Below, piece after piece: positions 1-6,959 of a DNA stretch of 19,805 bases; the first letter of the stretch is position 1, and each line of letters starts with the position of its first letter. The notes beneath the pieces were generated by a model. That model was not told where the DNA came from, did no database searches, and saw only the letters and a program-made list of their open reading frames with translations. Both the position numbers and the translations under genes were made by a program. Origin of the DNA: Thermoanaerobaculia bacterium (GTDB lineage: Bacteria; Acidobacteriota; Thermoanaerobaculia; Gp7-AA8). The DNA lies in contig JADGOA010000018.1 in assembly GCA_017883215.1 (NCBI GenBank), positions 1 to 19,805 of the forward strand, read 5' to 3'.

Positions 1-50
1 TCCCGAACGCGCTGGCCAAGAGCGTGGTGCAGATGATTCAGCACAACTAA
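1..50 (+). CDS. 3' end of an unidentified gene (partial)
   Basis: Reading from base 3, fifteen codons (PNALAKSVVQMIQHN) run to a TAA at 48-50. Fourteen of the fifteen third positions are G or C, which matches the genes of this window, so this is probably the true end of a + strand gene that starts outside. Too little is present to name a family. Its stop codon overlaps, by two bases, the stop codon (TAG, 49-47) of the convergent alpha/beta hydrolase gene, so there is no room for a shared terminator between them. Confidence 0.5.
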   Translation, partial: PNALAKSVVQMIQHN

Positions 51-985
51 CCCAGCAACCACTCCCCGATCAATCCGCCTAACTCGCGCTCCCGGCCCGA
101 AAAGCCGTGGCTCGCGTCTCCCATGATCACGAGCTCGGCATTCGGCTTCGGGCCGAGGGCATCGGCGAGGATGCGGACGCAGGCGGGGACGTCGTCGAAG
201 CAGAACTCGTCGCGGTCGCCGTAGACGAACAGCGCCGGCTTGCGGATGGCGCGAACGTAGCGGAAGCGCGGCTTGCGCGAGAGGCGAAGGCCGCGCAGCA
301 CCTCGAGGAACGGGAAGACGTTGTAGTCGCCGTCGGGATTGATCATGTCGCGCAGCGAGCGCCAGCTCATCATCGGAGCGATGGCGGCCGCGGGCGCGAG
401 CTCGTCACCCCGATGCGCGGCGATTCTGTCGCGCGAACGCTCGAGCATCGCCCGGAATCGCCTTGGCCCGAGCTGCGCGTACAGCCCGCCCGTATCGTCA
501 CCGCCGGCCAGCAGAACGTACTTCCGGAATGGGTTGCGAGGCTTGTAGTGGTCGTACACCGCGATCTTGTTCGCCCCCGTGGAATGGCCGGCGAGGTAGA
601 GCTCGCCGTATCCGCGCCGCCGCAGGAATCGCGCGGCGCCGTCGATGTCACGGACGCATTCCCGGATGATCTCGTGCGCCGCTCCGCCGGCGATGCTTCG
701 CGACGTCCGACCGCGCCCAGCGCGCAACCTGCGCACCAGATGCGCCCCCCGATTGTTGAACGGCAGGAAGGCGAACCCGCCGGCGACGAGCTCCTCGGCC
801 AGAAGATTGGTCCGTTTCGAGTCGAATATCGAGGCTCCGGCGGCGCCGTGCAGAAAGACCACCGCCCGCCGCGCCCGTCGCTCCGGCTCGTACAGAAGTC
901 CGGCGAGCTCGACTCCGTCGGTGGCCTCGAACCTCACGAGACGGCAGAGGGGCTCGGTGTGATCTCGTGCTTTCGTTCGTCCCAT
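47..985 (-). CDS. alpha/beta-fold hydrolase
   Basis: A cytoplasmic alpha/beta hydrolase of about 312 residues. Seen in the sequence: an oxyanion-type HGAAG loop near residue 46, the nucleophile elbow GHSTG (Ser about 135), an acidic residue in YGDRDEF (Asp 257 or 259) and a histidine in DASHGF (about 293), in the correct Ser-Asp-His order. No signal peptide is visible. The ATG at 985 is preferred because the fold begins soon after it; an in-frame TTG at 1027 would add 14 residues lacking similarity to the fold. Either start lies inside the end of the upstream DUF1835 gene (52-nt overlap with the ATG), suggesting co-transcription and coupled translation. No strong Shine-Dalgarno is seen. The substrate is unknown; the family includes esterases, acylaminopeptidase-like and other hydrolases. 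Confidence 0.8.
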   Translation of the reverse strand: MGRTKARDHTEPLCRLVRFEATDGVELAGLLYEPERRARRAVVFLHGAAGASIFDSKRTNLLAEELVAGGFAFLPFNNRGAHLVRRLRAGRGRTSRSIAGGAAHEIIRECVRDIDGAARFLRRRGYGELYLAGHSTGANKIAVYDHYKPRNPFRKYVLLAGGDDTGGLYAQLGPRRFRAMLERSRDRIAAHRGDELAPAAAIAPMMSWRSLRDMINPDGDYNVFPFLEVLRGLRLSRKPRFRYVRAIRKPALFVYGDRDEFCFDDVPACVRILADALGPKPNAELVIMGDASHGFSGRERELGGLIGEWLLG

Positions 986-1857
986 CGCCAGTAGTTGTGC
1001 TGCGTCAGGTTGACGCCGCCGAGCCAACCCGACGGCGGATTCACGCGCGCGTAGTCGACGTCGCCGCGCAGAACGTTCTCCGCCGCCAGCGTGATCCGGA
1101 ACAGCGCCTTGGGGGGGGAACCCGGAGCTTCATCCATCGTGAGGAGCGGTACGGTCGCCGTAGCCATGCGGCGCAGCGTTCGGAGAATGTCGCCGTCGCC
1201 GAATCCGAAGCGCGGCACGTCGACATTGAAGCGGTCGAAGAGCGAGCGAAAATCGGCGGCCCCTGCCACGACGATCTCGAGCATCCGCTGCTCGACGGCC
1301 CCGAGCCCGCTGCGGAGCGACGGAAAGCGCGACGCGTGCAGGCGCATGCCGTCGCGAAGGAACGGAAAGTCGGGGTTCTGCCGTTTCGTGAACCGGTTCA
1401 GGTCCATCGGATCGTCGGAGGTGAGAGCTGCCCACGCCTTCCGCGCCGCGCGGAGCATCGACGGCGTCACGGCAGACCGCGATTCGAAGAGCGCCGCCAG
1501 ATCGGCCTGAGAGAGAGGCTGGGGATTCCAGACCAGGGTGAGGCGCCGGTGCTCGGCGAAACGCACCAGCAGCGAGAGGAGATTGGCCACACAGAACAGA
1601 TCGTGCTCGAACCAGAGGACGATCTCGTCGTGCTTCATCGCCGCCGAAAGCGCCTCTACCTGCTCGATGAGCTCATGGCGCACGCGGAGCAGTTTCCGTC
1701 CGTACTCCGCGGCCAGGAACTGCGCGCGCAACTCGGTCGACGCCTCCGCCGTCACGGGCCCGTTGGCCAGAGCCTCCCGGAAAGCGAGATGCTCTCCCGG
1801 CAACTCTGCACGCCGAGCCAGCTCCGCCACCACGTCGCCGTTGTAGATGTGAATCAC
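934..1857 (-). CDS. DUF1835-type domain protein
   Basis: A 307-residue soluble protein starting with GTG at 1857. The N-terminus (IHIYNGDVVAEL, then LPGEHLAFREALANGPV) has the layout of the DUF1835 family: a beta strand, a GD motif, then a G-E-x-x-x-x-R-[DE]-A-L-x-x-GP stretch. A later segment (DEIVLWFEHDLFCVANLL) also fits. The family has no firmly established biochemical function, so none is given. There is no Shine-Dalgarno; a TACGAT box ends exactly six bases before the GTG, so the transcript may be leaderless. The alpha/beta hydrolase follows with overlapping ends. A run of eight C residues in the coding strand (1111-1118) interrupts nothing in the current reading frame but could be error-prone. 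Confidence 0.72.
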   Translation of the reverse strand: MIHIYNGDVVAELARRAELPGEHLAFREALANGPVTAEASTELRAQFLAAEYGRKLLRVRHELIEQVEALSAAMKHDEIVLWFEHDLFCVANLLSLLVRFAEHRRLTLVWNPQPLSQADLAALFESRSAVTPSMLRAARKAWAALTSDDPMDLNRFTKRQNPDFPFLRDGMRLHASRFPSLRSGLGAVEQRMLEIVVAGAADFRSLFDRFNVDVPRFGFGDGDILRTLRRMATATVPLLTMDEAPGSPPKALFRITLAAENVLRGDVDYARVNPPSGWLGGVNLTQHNYWRWDERKHEITPSPSAVS

Positions 1858-1863
1858 GCCGCG

Positions 1864-1869
1864 ATCGTA
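1864..1869 (-). promoter_or_regulatory. -10-like box before the DUF1835 gene
   Basis: TACGAT on the minus strand with six bases (CGCGGC) before the GTG start. This spacing would put the transcription start on the start codon. No recognisable -35 was found 16-18 bases upstream. Confidence 0.4.
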
Positions 1870-1922
1870 CCCGAAGTCGCGGGGAAACGGCGGCCACCGG
1901 CGACGCGCCGCCGCACCGCCGG

Positions 1923-2043
1923 CTACTGACTCCGGACTGTCACGTCGCCCGATGCATCGTCGATCTGCTCGAGGAACGGCAGCACCTTTCCCGAGCCGCT
2001 GATCGCCGACACATCGAGCTGGATGTTGCGGGGATCGCCGTAC
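1923..2043 (-). other. coding-like tail in a shifted frame after the metallopeptidase stop
   Basis: Directly after the peptidase stop (TGA at 2046-2044), the frame shifted by one base stays open for about 39 codons to a TAG. It reads EYGDPRNIQLDVSAISG and ends GDVTVRSQ. Its third positions are about 85% G/C, like real genes here, and no start codon with a ribosome site precedes it. Removing one base near GAGCCGTGAG would join it to the peptidase as LERE-YGDPRN. It is therefore more likely the displaced C-terminus of the peptidase, by mutation or sequencing error, than a separate gene. Confidence 0.4.
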
Positions 2044-4809
2044 TCACGGCTCCAGGCGGATCGCGATCCAGGCGCGCGTGCGATTTCGGAGAGGCTCGTC
2101 GAGGATGCGCGCGGCACCGACGGTGACGTGCATAGCCGGCATCTTCAGGAGCGGCATCGGCGGACTGGAGAGGCCGGCTTCGACCCCGGCCATGCTGAGA
2201 CGCGTGCCGAGTCGATGCTGGCGGTAGAAGAACCTTAGGGCGCCGGTCGTGGCGTTCGCTTCAACTCCTGTGTAGCGAGTGCCGGAGAGCGTCGCGGTCG
2301 GAAGGGCCGGGTCGAGGACACGATTGGCGACGGCGGAGCGGGGCACGATCGTGGTGGCAAAGCCGCCTAGCGTGATCGGGGCGTCCTCGCGTGCGCGATC
2401 GACCTCGGCGGCTCCGCCGAAGCGAACTCCGCCGAGGGTCACACCGGCGCTGCCTGTCGCACGGCTGTGCGGCGCGTCGCCCGCCTCGCCGCCGAGAGCG
2501 AGCGCGCCGTCGACCTTCGCCTGGCCGAAATAGCGGCGGGTTCGCAGCGAGGCTGCCGCAAACGTGAGATTTCTCGACTGACGGCCGCTCTTGCCGGAGG
2601 TGGAAATGCGACTGCCGAGCACGCCCGCCTCGGCGCTGAGCGTATGAAGCGCGGTGCGTGCATTCCAGGCTGAACGAACCTCGATTCCCTGCTGCCGCTG
2701 GTCGCGTTCACGCATGCCATAGATCTGTGCGGCGACGGAACCGGGCCAGCCGCGCCAGGTCGTCGCCAGCGTCGCGCCCCGTTGCGAAGCCGAGCTGCCG
2801 ACCGCCGCCACGGCGATCGTGTCGAGCCTACCGACGACGTCGCCGAATCGCATGCCGACCTCCATCGTATGCGCCGCCGGGGCGTCGCTGCCGTTGAGGA
2901 TGAGATCGGGCTCCTGGCGTCCAATGCCGTAGGGCCGCGGCGGCGGAATCGTGCGCGCCTGGAACTGCGTCGCCGCCGGCGGTACGGGCGGCAGGGCCGG
3001 TACGAGCGAGCGGGTGAACGCCTCGCGCGAAGGCGCCGGCACGACCTCGTTCAGAACGCGCACGGTGTAACCGTCCGGCTCGATCGACATGAAGAACAGC
3101 CGCCCGTCGGCAGAGGGGGCGGACTGGGTGGCACCTCCGGAGGTTCGCGTGACCGGCACGCCGGCGCCGCCCGCGACCACGAAATGATTGATATCAATGA
3201 ATCCGCCGCGATAAACGGTCGCGAAGATGTCGTCGCTGGTGGGGCCCCACTCCGGAGCGACAACGCTGGTGTGCCAGTCGGCCGGAAACACCGTCTCCGC
3301 GCCACCGGCGGTCTCGCGGACGACCAGGTGCCAGCTTCCCGATGAATGCGCTGCGAAGGCGATGCGCCTCCCGTCCCGGCTGACGCGCGGGTGCGAGTAG
3401 ACGCGGTCGAGCGACGGCTCCGTAAGCGGCCGCACGCCGCCGGTCGCCAGCATCACCACGACCAGCTGCGAAGTGCCGTCGCGCGTGCGCACCGCGACCA
3501 CCTCACTGCCACCCGGAATCGGATCCGCCTCGGATACATCGCCGAGCCTCGTCACGCGCTTCACCCCTCCTCCGCCCGGAGACCAGAGGAAGAGATCGTG
3601 GTGCAGATCGCCCTCGCGATCCGGCACCCGGTGCCCGAACAGAATGCGCCCGTCAGCCATCCACCGCGGCGATTCAATATCGCCTCCATCGGGAAGCACG
3701 AGCTCGTGAACGGCTTTTCGCGGCAGCGGCTTCGAGTGGACCGGTGCGACATCCTCCGGATCGCGCGCCAGCACCTTCTTCAGCCGCTCTTCGAACTTCT
3801 TCTCCTCCTCGGCCGGCGCAGCGGTCGACCAGACGACCAGACGCGACGGCTTCGAGCGGCTGCGCAGAACGATGGCCATCTGCTTCCCGTCCGGCGACAC
3901 TGCCGGATCGCCGCTGTCGCGGGAGGTCTCCTGCCACAGCTCTCCTTCGCGCAAGTCGCCGCGCGTTTCGCGATCGACCGTGACCGCGCGCTCGGTGAGC
4001 TCGGCGGTGAAGATTCCGTACAACCGCTGAGGCGAATCGCCGAAAACTCCTTCGAAGGCCTGATCGAAGCTGCGGCGTTGCCGGGCGCTCATGCGGGGCC
4101 AGAGCTTGCGCAGGCTGCCCGCGCCCGCGCGCGCTTCCAGCCACTCGAGATAGGCCGACCCCACCAGGTAGGCCATCGACATGCCCAGGAATCGCCGGTC
4201 GGATTGAAGCTGGGCGTACGAGGGAAGGCGGCCCGATTGCGCCCACTTGCGGAGAATCGACGCGCGAATCGTGCTGCTGGGACGGCCCGAGCCGGTCAGG
4301 CGGCCCTCCACGACGGTGGCATATCCCTCCGTCACCCAACGCGGAGCGGAGAGCGCCAGAGGTCCGATCGGGAGGATGTGCTCGAGTGCGCGATCGAGCG
4401 GGTTCCGCGAGGGGCGGACGAGATGGACCATGTGCGTCATCTCGTGCACGACGAGCAGGTCGATCCAGTTGCTGTAGTCGCCGATGATGTCTTCCGGCCC
4501 CGCAGGCTCGGCGAAGAGAACGATGCGCGGCGTGTCGAGGAGCGGAAAGGTCGCGCCGTTTGCCTGTGCCAGCGGGTTGACGACGAGGACGTCGGTAACG
4601 GGCGTGGGAGCGAAGCCTGTCTCCGCAACGACGGCGTCGCGGATCGACTCGAGCCGGGAGGCGGCACGCAGCGACCACGCTTCGTAGGCGACCGGATAGT
4701 GGAGGCGGAAATGCGCGGTCGTCACGCTCTTCCACTCGTCTGCCGGCGTTTGCGCGAGCGCGGATGTGGCGAAGAGAAACACGGCAAGAGCGGCGCACCC
4801 GCGGTTCAT
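2044..4809 (-). CDS. secreted MA-type zinc metallopeptidase with beta-propeller and putative C-terminal barrel
   Basis: A 921-residue exported protein. Residues 1-20 are a signal peptide (MNRGCAALAVFLFATSALAQ). Residues about 25-290 are a peptidase-MA-like gluzincin domain with the zinc site HEMTH (122-126) and a third ligand in WVTEGYA (Glu about 161). Residues about 305-620 contain TolB/PD40-like propeller repeats (for example DPAVSPDGKQMAI, HPRVSRDGRRIAFAA). The last 250 or so residues alternate polar and hydrophobic positions and may form an outer-membrane barrel or a beta-rich domain. The ATG at 4809 was chosen because the signal peptide starts there; longer frames run into the palindrome array. 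No Shine-Dalgarno is present, and TAAACT lies eight bases upstream. The substrate is unknown. The C-terminus may be truncated by a frameshift (see 1923-2043). Confidence 0.8.
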   Translation of the reverse strand: MNRGCAALAVFLFATSALAQTPADEWKSVTTAHFRLHYPVAYEAWSLRAASRLESIRDAVVAETGFAPTPVTDVLVVNPLAQANGATFPLLDTPRIVLFAEPAGPEDIIGDYSNWIDLLVVHEMTHMVHLVRPSRNPLDRALEHILPIGPLALSAPRWVTEGYATVVEGRLTGSGRPSSTIRASILRKWAQSGRLPSYAQLQSDRRFLGMSMAYLVGSAYLEWLEARAGAGSLRKLWPRMSARQRRSFDQAFEGVFGDSPQRLYGIFTAELTERAVTVDRETRGDLREGELWQETSRDSGDPAVSPDGKQMAIVLRSRSKPSRLVVWSTAAPAEEEKKFEERLKKVLARDPEDVAPVHSKPLPRKAVHELVLPDGGDIESPRWMADGRILFGHRVPDREGDLHHDLFLWSPGGGGVKRVTRLGDVSEADPIPGGSEVVAVRTRDGTSQLVVVMLATGGVRPLTEPSLDRVYSHPRVSRDGRRIAFAAHSSGSWHLVVRETAGGAETVFPADWHTSVVAPEWGPTSDDIFATVYRGGFIDINHFVVAGGAGVPVTRTSGGATQSAPSADGRLFFMSIEPDGYTVRVLNEVVPAPSREAFTRSLVPALPPVPPAATQFQARTIPPPRPYGIGRQEPDLILNGSDAPAAHTMEVGMRFGDVVGRLDTIAVAAVGSSASQRGATLATTWRGWPGSVAAQIYGMRERDQRQQGIEVRSAWNARTALHTLSAEAGVLGSRISTSGKSGRQSRNLTFAAASLRTRRYFGQAKVDGALALGGEAGDAPHSRATGSAGVTLGGVRFGGAAEVDRAREDAPITLGGFATTIVPRSAVANRVLDPALPTATLSGTRYTGVEANATTGALRFFYRQHRLGTRLSMAGVEAGLSSPPMPLLKMPAMHVTVGAARILDEPLRNRTRAWIAIRLEP

Positions 4810-4817
4810 GGTGGCGT

Positions 4818-4823
4818 AGTTTA
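4818..4823 (-). promoter_or_regulatory. -10-like box before the metallopeptidase gene
   Basis: TAAACT on the minus strand, eight bases before the ATG at 4809, with no ribosome site between. The matching -35 region would fall in or next to the palindrome array at 4838-4944. Confidence 0.35.
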
Positions 4824-4837
4824 CGCGCGGGCGCATT

Positions 4838-4944
4838 GGAGTGCGGACGTCCTCGTCCGCATGCGCCGGACGTCCTCGTCCGGCGCTTCGTCTTACCGCG
4901 GCACGAGGACGTGCCGCGGCTGCGGACGAGGACGTCCGCACTCC
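4838..4944. repeat. array of four hairpins inside a perfect 24-bp inverted repeat
   Basis: Four perfect palindromic stems occur in 107 bases: 4842-4861 (8-bp stem), 4863-4886 (10 bp), 4896-4919 (10 bp) and 4921-4940 (8 bp), each with a four-base loop, TCCT in the first two and AGGA in the last two. All four share the core ACGTCCTCGT, the last two in reverse orientation. The flanking stems differ (tgcgg/ccgca, gcgccgg/ccggcgc, ccgcggc/gccgcgg) but each pairs perfectly. The outermost segments, 4838-4861 and 4921-4944, are also perfect 24-bp reverse complements that begin and end with GGAGTGC and GCACTCC. The array sits exactly between two divergent promoters. It resembles REP/BIME-type elements or a small MITE; the family is unknown to me. 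Confidence 0.9.
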
Positions 4945-4947
4945 GGC

Positions 4948-4953
4948 TACAAT
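4948..4953 (+). promoter_or_regulatory. -10-like box before ispE
   Basis: TACAAT, nine bases before the ispE ATG, with no Shine-Dalgarno in between. The -35 position would lie in the last hairpin of the palindrome array and shows no consensus match. Confidence 0.45.
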
Positions 4954-4962
4954 CCGCTCGCC

Positions 4963-5799
4963 ATGCACGTCCGCTCGTACGCGAAGATCAACTGGGCGCT
5001 GCGCGTGACTGGGAAGCGCGCGGACGGGTTCCACGATCTGGAAACGCTGTTCCAGACGGTCTCGCTCTCAGACGAGCTGACGTTCGCTCCCGCCGAGCGG
5101 CTCACCCTCAGCTGCAGCGAGGCGACGATTCCGGCCGGAGAATCGAATCTGGTGATTCGGGCTGCCCGGGCACTCGGCGCCCCTCCGGTGGCGATTCATC
5201 TGATCAAGCGGATCCCCGCCGGCGGAGGATTGGGCGGGGGCTCTTCGAATGCCGCGGCGACACTTCTGGCGCTGGACCGGATGTTTGCCCTCCGCACTTC
5301 CCCCGAGCGACTCCGGCAGATCGCGCTGGCCCTCGGTTCCGACGTGCCATTCTTTCTCGAGGGCGGAACCGCGTACGCGACCGGCCGGGGCGAGACACTC
5401 GTACCGCTCACGCCTTCACCGCGGATCGCCTTGCTTCTGCTCTTTCCGAGGGAGCGCGTCTCCACGCCCGACGCCTTCCGGTCGCTGAGGCGATTTTCGG
5501 AGCCGATCGGAATCGATCGCTACCGCGCGGTCGTCGCCGGCGATTTCCTGGCGAATCCGGACGTGCTGGCGAACGATTTCGAGGAGCCGGTGTTCGCGCG
5601 TTTGCCGCAGCTCCGGCTGCTGAAGGAACGGTTGTCGAGCGAGGGGGCGGCGTGGGCGGGAATGAGCGGATCGGGGTCCACGATCGTCGGCGCATTCCGC
5701 AGTGAAGCGGAACGCGATCAGGCCGCCGCGCGCTTCAGGGATTTGCGTGCTGAGCCGGCGACGTCTGGTCCGTTTGCGATCGCGGTTTCGGAGGGTTGA
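4963..5799 (+). CDS. ispE: 4-diphosphocytidyl-2-C-methyl-D-erythritol kinase
   Basis: A GHMP-family kinase of 278 residues that phosphorylates the 2-hydroxyl of CDP-methylerythritol in the MEP (non-mevalonate) isoprenoid pathway, in the cytoplasm. Seen: the N-terminal YAKINWALRV motif with the conserved Lys, RADGFHDLETLFQ, the ATP-binding glycine-rich loop PAGGGLGGGSSNAAATL (residues about 86-102), LGSDVPFF with the conserved Asp, and the C-terminal GAAWAGMSGSGSTIVG. The length is normal for IspE. The ATG at 4963 begins right before the first motif; the open frame continues upstream only through the palindrome array and antisense to the peptidase. The 3' end overlaps the convergent tetR gene by 65 bases. 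In many bacteria ispE sits next to lolB. Here a LolB-like gene lies about 1.2 kb away but on the other strand. Confidence 0.95.
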   Translation: MHVRSYAKINWALRVTGKRADGFHDLETLFQTVSLSDELTFAPAERLTLSCSEATIPAGESNLVIRAARALGAPPVAIHLIKRIPAGGGLGGGSSNAAATLLALDRMFALRTSPERLRQIALALGSDVPFFLEGGTAYATGRGETLVPLTPSPRIALLLLFPRERVSTPDAFRSLRRFSEPIGIDRYRAVVAGDFLANPDVLANDFEEPVFARLPQLRLLKERLSSEGAAWAGMSGSGSTIVGAFRSEAERDQAAARFRDLRAEPATSGPFAIAVSEG

Positions 5800-6382
5800 T
5801 CCGCAGCGACTCCAGGCGGTGCTCGATGGCGATGCGGGCGCGCTCGATTGCCTTCTTGTCGTGCCACATGTTGTGGGCGAAGTTCGCGCCGAAAAAGAGG
5901 GCGTTGATCTCGAAGGAGAGCTGCTTCGGCTCGATGTCCGGGTCCAGATGACCTTCGAGCTGTGCCAGCTCCACCGCTTTCTCGATGGCGGCCATCCAGT
6001 CCTCCATCATGCGGGCGATGGCGTCGCGAACCGGCCCGCTGCGGCTGTCGAACTCGAAGGAAGCCGCGGCGAAAAAGCAGCCGCCGGGGAAGACGTCGCG
6101 GAGCACGTAATCGAGCCACGACCGGCAGATCTCGACAAGGCGCGGGTAGCCGCGCTCGGTCTGCAGTGCGGGGCGGAAAACCTCGTCGAGGAACCGCTCC
6201 CGCGCGACCTGAACGGTGGCGAGCTGCAACTCTTCCTTCGAGCCGAAGTGTGCGAACAGGCCGCTCTTCGACATGTGAAGATCGTCGGCCAGACGGCCGA
6301 TGGTCAGACCTTCGAGGCCTTCGACCGATGCCAGGTCGACGGCGCGCTCGAGGATCGCCGCGCGAGTGCGATCACCTTTCAT
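5735..6382 (-). CDS. TetR/AcrR-family transcriptional regulator
   Basis: A 215-residue DNA-binding repressor. Residues about 5-50 form the TetR helix-turn-helix (RAAILERAVDLASVEG, LTIGRLADDLHMSKSGLFAHF, then GSKEELQLAT). The C-terminal ligand domain contains FPGGCFFAAASFEFD, a pattern common in TetR regulators. The ATG at 6382 overlaps the stop of the upstream thioesterase gene as ATGA, so the two are translated as a coupled pair. The 3' end overlaps the convergent ispE gene by 65 bases. The operon promoter carries a 12-bp palindrome (6864-6875), the expected kind of site for autoregulation. The likely inducer is related to the partner enzyme, perhaps an acyl-CoA or fatty acid, but this is inference. 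Confidence 0.9.
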   Translation of the reverse strand: MKGDRTRAAILERAVDLASVEGLEGLTIGRLADDLHMSKSGLFAHFGSKEELQLATVQVARERFLDEVFRPALQTERGYPRLVEICRSWLDYVLRDVFPGGCFFAAASFEFDSRSGPVRDAIARMMEDWMAAIEKAVELAQLEGHLDPDIEPKQLSFEINALFFGANFAHNMWHDKKAIERARIAIEHRLESLRINPPKPRSQTDQTSPAQHANP

Positions 6383-6831
6383 GCGTAGGCGTGCAGCGAA
6401 CGGAGCAGCTTGGACTGCTCCTCGACGAAATCTTGACTCCAGGTGGCGGGGCGGCGCAACTCGGGGTCGAGCTTGACGAGAGTGCGCTCGCCGCGAGCGT
6501 ACGGCCGGAGCTGGTCCTCGCTCGAGCAGAGGAAGCCGTAGCTGCAGCTGAACTCGTCGAGATGCTCGAGCCAGACGTCGATGCGGAGAGTGCCGGGGGC
6601 GGTCACGGGAGTGAGGTACTCGACGGTGAGGTCGCGGACGACGTTGACTTCGTCGCCGGCGCAATGCTTTCCGCGTCCTTCACCGGTGTGAAAGGCGTCG
6701 ACGGCGTTGCCGATGTGGATGGCGAGCCGATCGTGAGGAAGAGATCCTTCGGGCGTGAGCTCGTCGAAGAAAACCGGACTGAGATAGACAAACTTGGGGT
6801 TCAGGCCGTCGTCGAGGATGGAATTGATCAT
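6379..6831 (-). CDS. hotdog-fold acyl-CoA thioesterase-like protein
   Basis: A 150-residue protein resembling the 4-hydroxybenzoyl-CoA thioesterase-like hotdog family: an N-terminal strand (FVYLSPVFFDEL), the helix region near TPEGSLPHDRLAIHIGNAVDAF, then DLTVEYLTPVTAPGTLRIDVWLEHL, which has the usual strand pattern. Family members hydrolyse acyl-CoA thioesters. The usual GHVNNA-like active-site stretch is altered here (GSLPHDRLAIH), so activity is not assured. The ATG at 6831 is chosen over a TTG at 6846 because AAGGAG lies six bases before it. The gene is first in a two-gene unit with the TetR regulator, with ATGA overlap, under the promoter at 6856-6884. Confidence 0.72.
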   Translation of the reverse strand: MINSILDDGLNPKFVYLSPVFFDELTPEGSLPHDRLAIHIGNAVDAFHTGEGRGKHCAGDEVNVVRDLTVEYLTPVTAPGTLRIDVWLEHLDEFSCSYGFLCSSEDQLRPYARGERTLVKLDPELRRPATWSQDFVEEQSKLLRSLHAYA

Positions 6832-6855
6832 CGGGTGCTCCTTCAAGGCGGGACC

Positions 6856-6884
6856 AAAATAGCACGAACGTTCGTTTCTGCCAA
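6856..6884 (-). promoter_or_regulatory. near-consensus sigma-70 promoter of the thioesterase-tetR unit
   Basis: On the minus strand, TTGGCA (6884-6879) and TATTTT (6861-6856) are separated by exactly 17 bases. Transcription would begin near 6849, leaving a leader of about 18 bases that contains the AAGGAG ribosome site of the ATG at 6831. Confidence 0.7.
6864..6875. promoter_or_regulatory. 12-bp palindromic operator, probable TetR site
   Basis: ACGAACGTTCGT is a perfect palindrome lying wholly inside the 17-base spacer of the promoter at 6856-6884. A repressor bound here would block RNA polymerase. The co-transcribed TetR gene is the obvious candidate. Palindromes with ACGAACGTTCGT-like cores are typical in size and form for this family. 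Confidence 0.65.
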
Positions 6885-6959
6885 GTCACGGCTTGGTGAC
6901 AGTCGCGCGCCTTCGCCGTCTTCGCGGCTCAGGACACCTCTGCGGTCCGCGGTCCGCCT

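Noticed and set aside
4838..4944. CRISPR array
   Set aside because: The repeats are directly abutting palindromes in both orientations, without spacers of regular length and without cas genes.
3346..4962. Long open + strand frame leading into ispE
   Set aside because: It is antisense to the metallopeptidase, has the Arg/Pro/His-rich composition of a shadow frame, and passes through the palindrome array. Only the part from 4963 matches a family.
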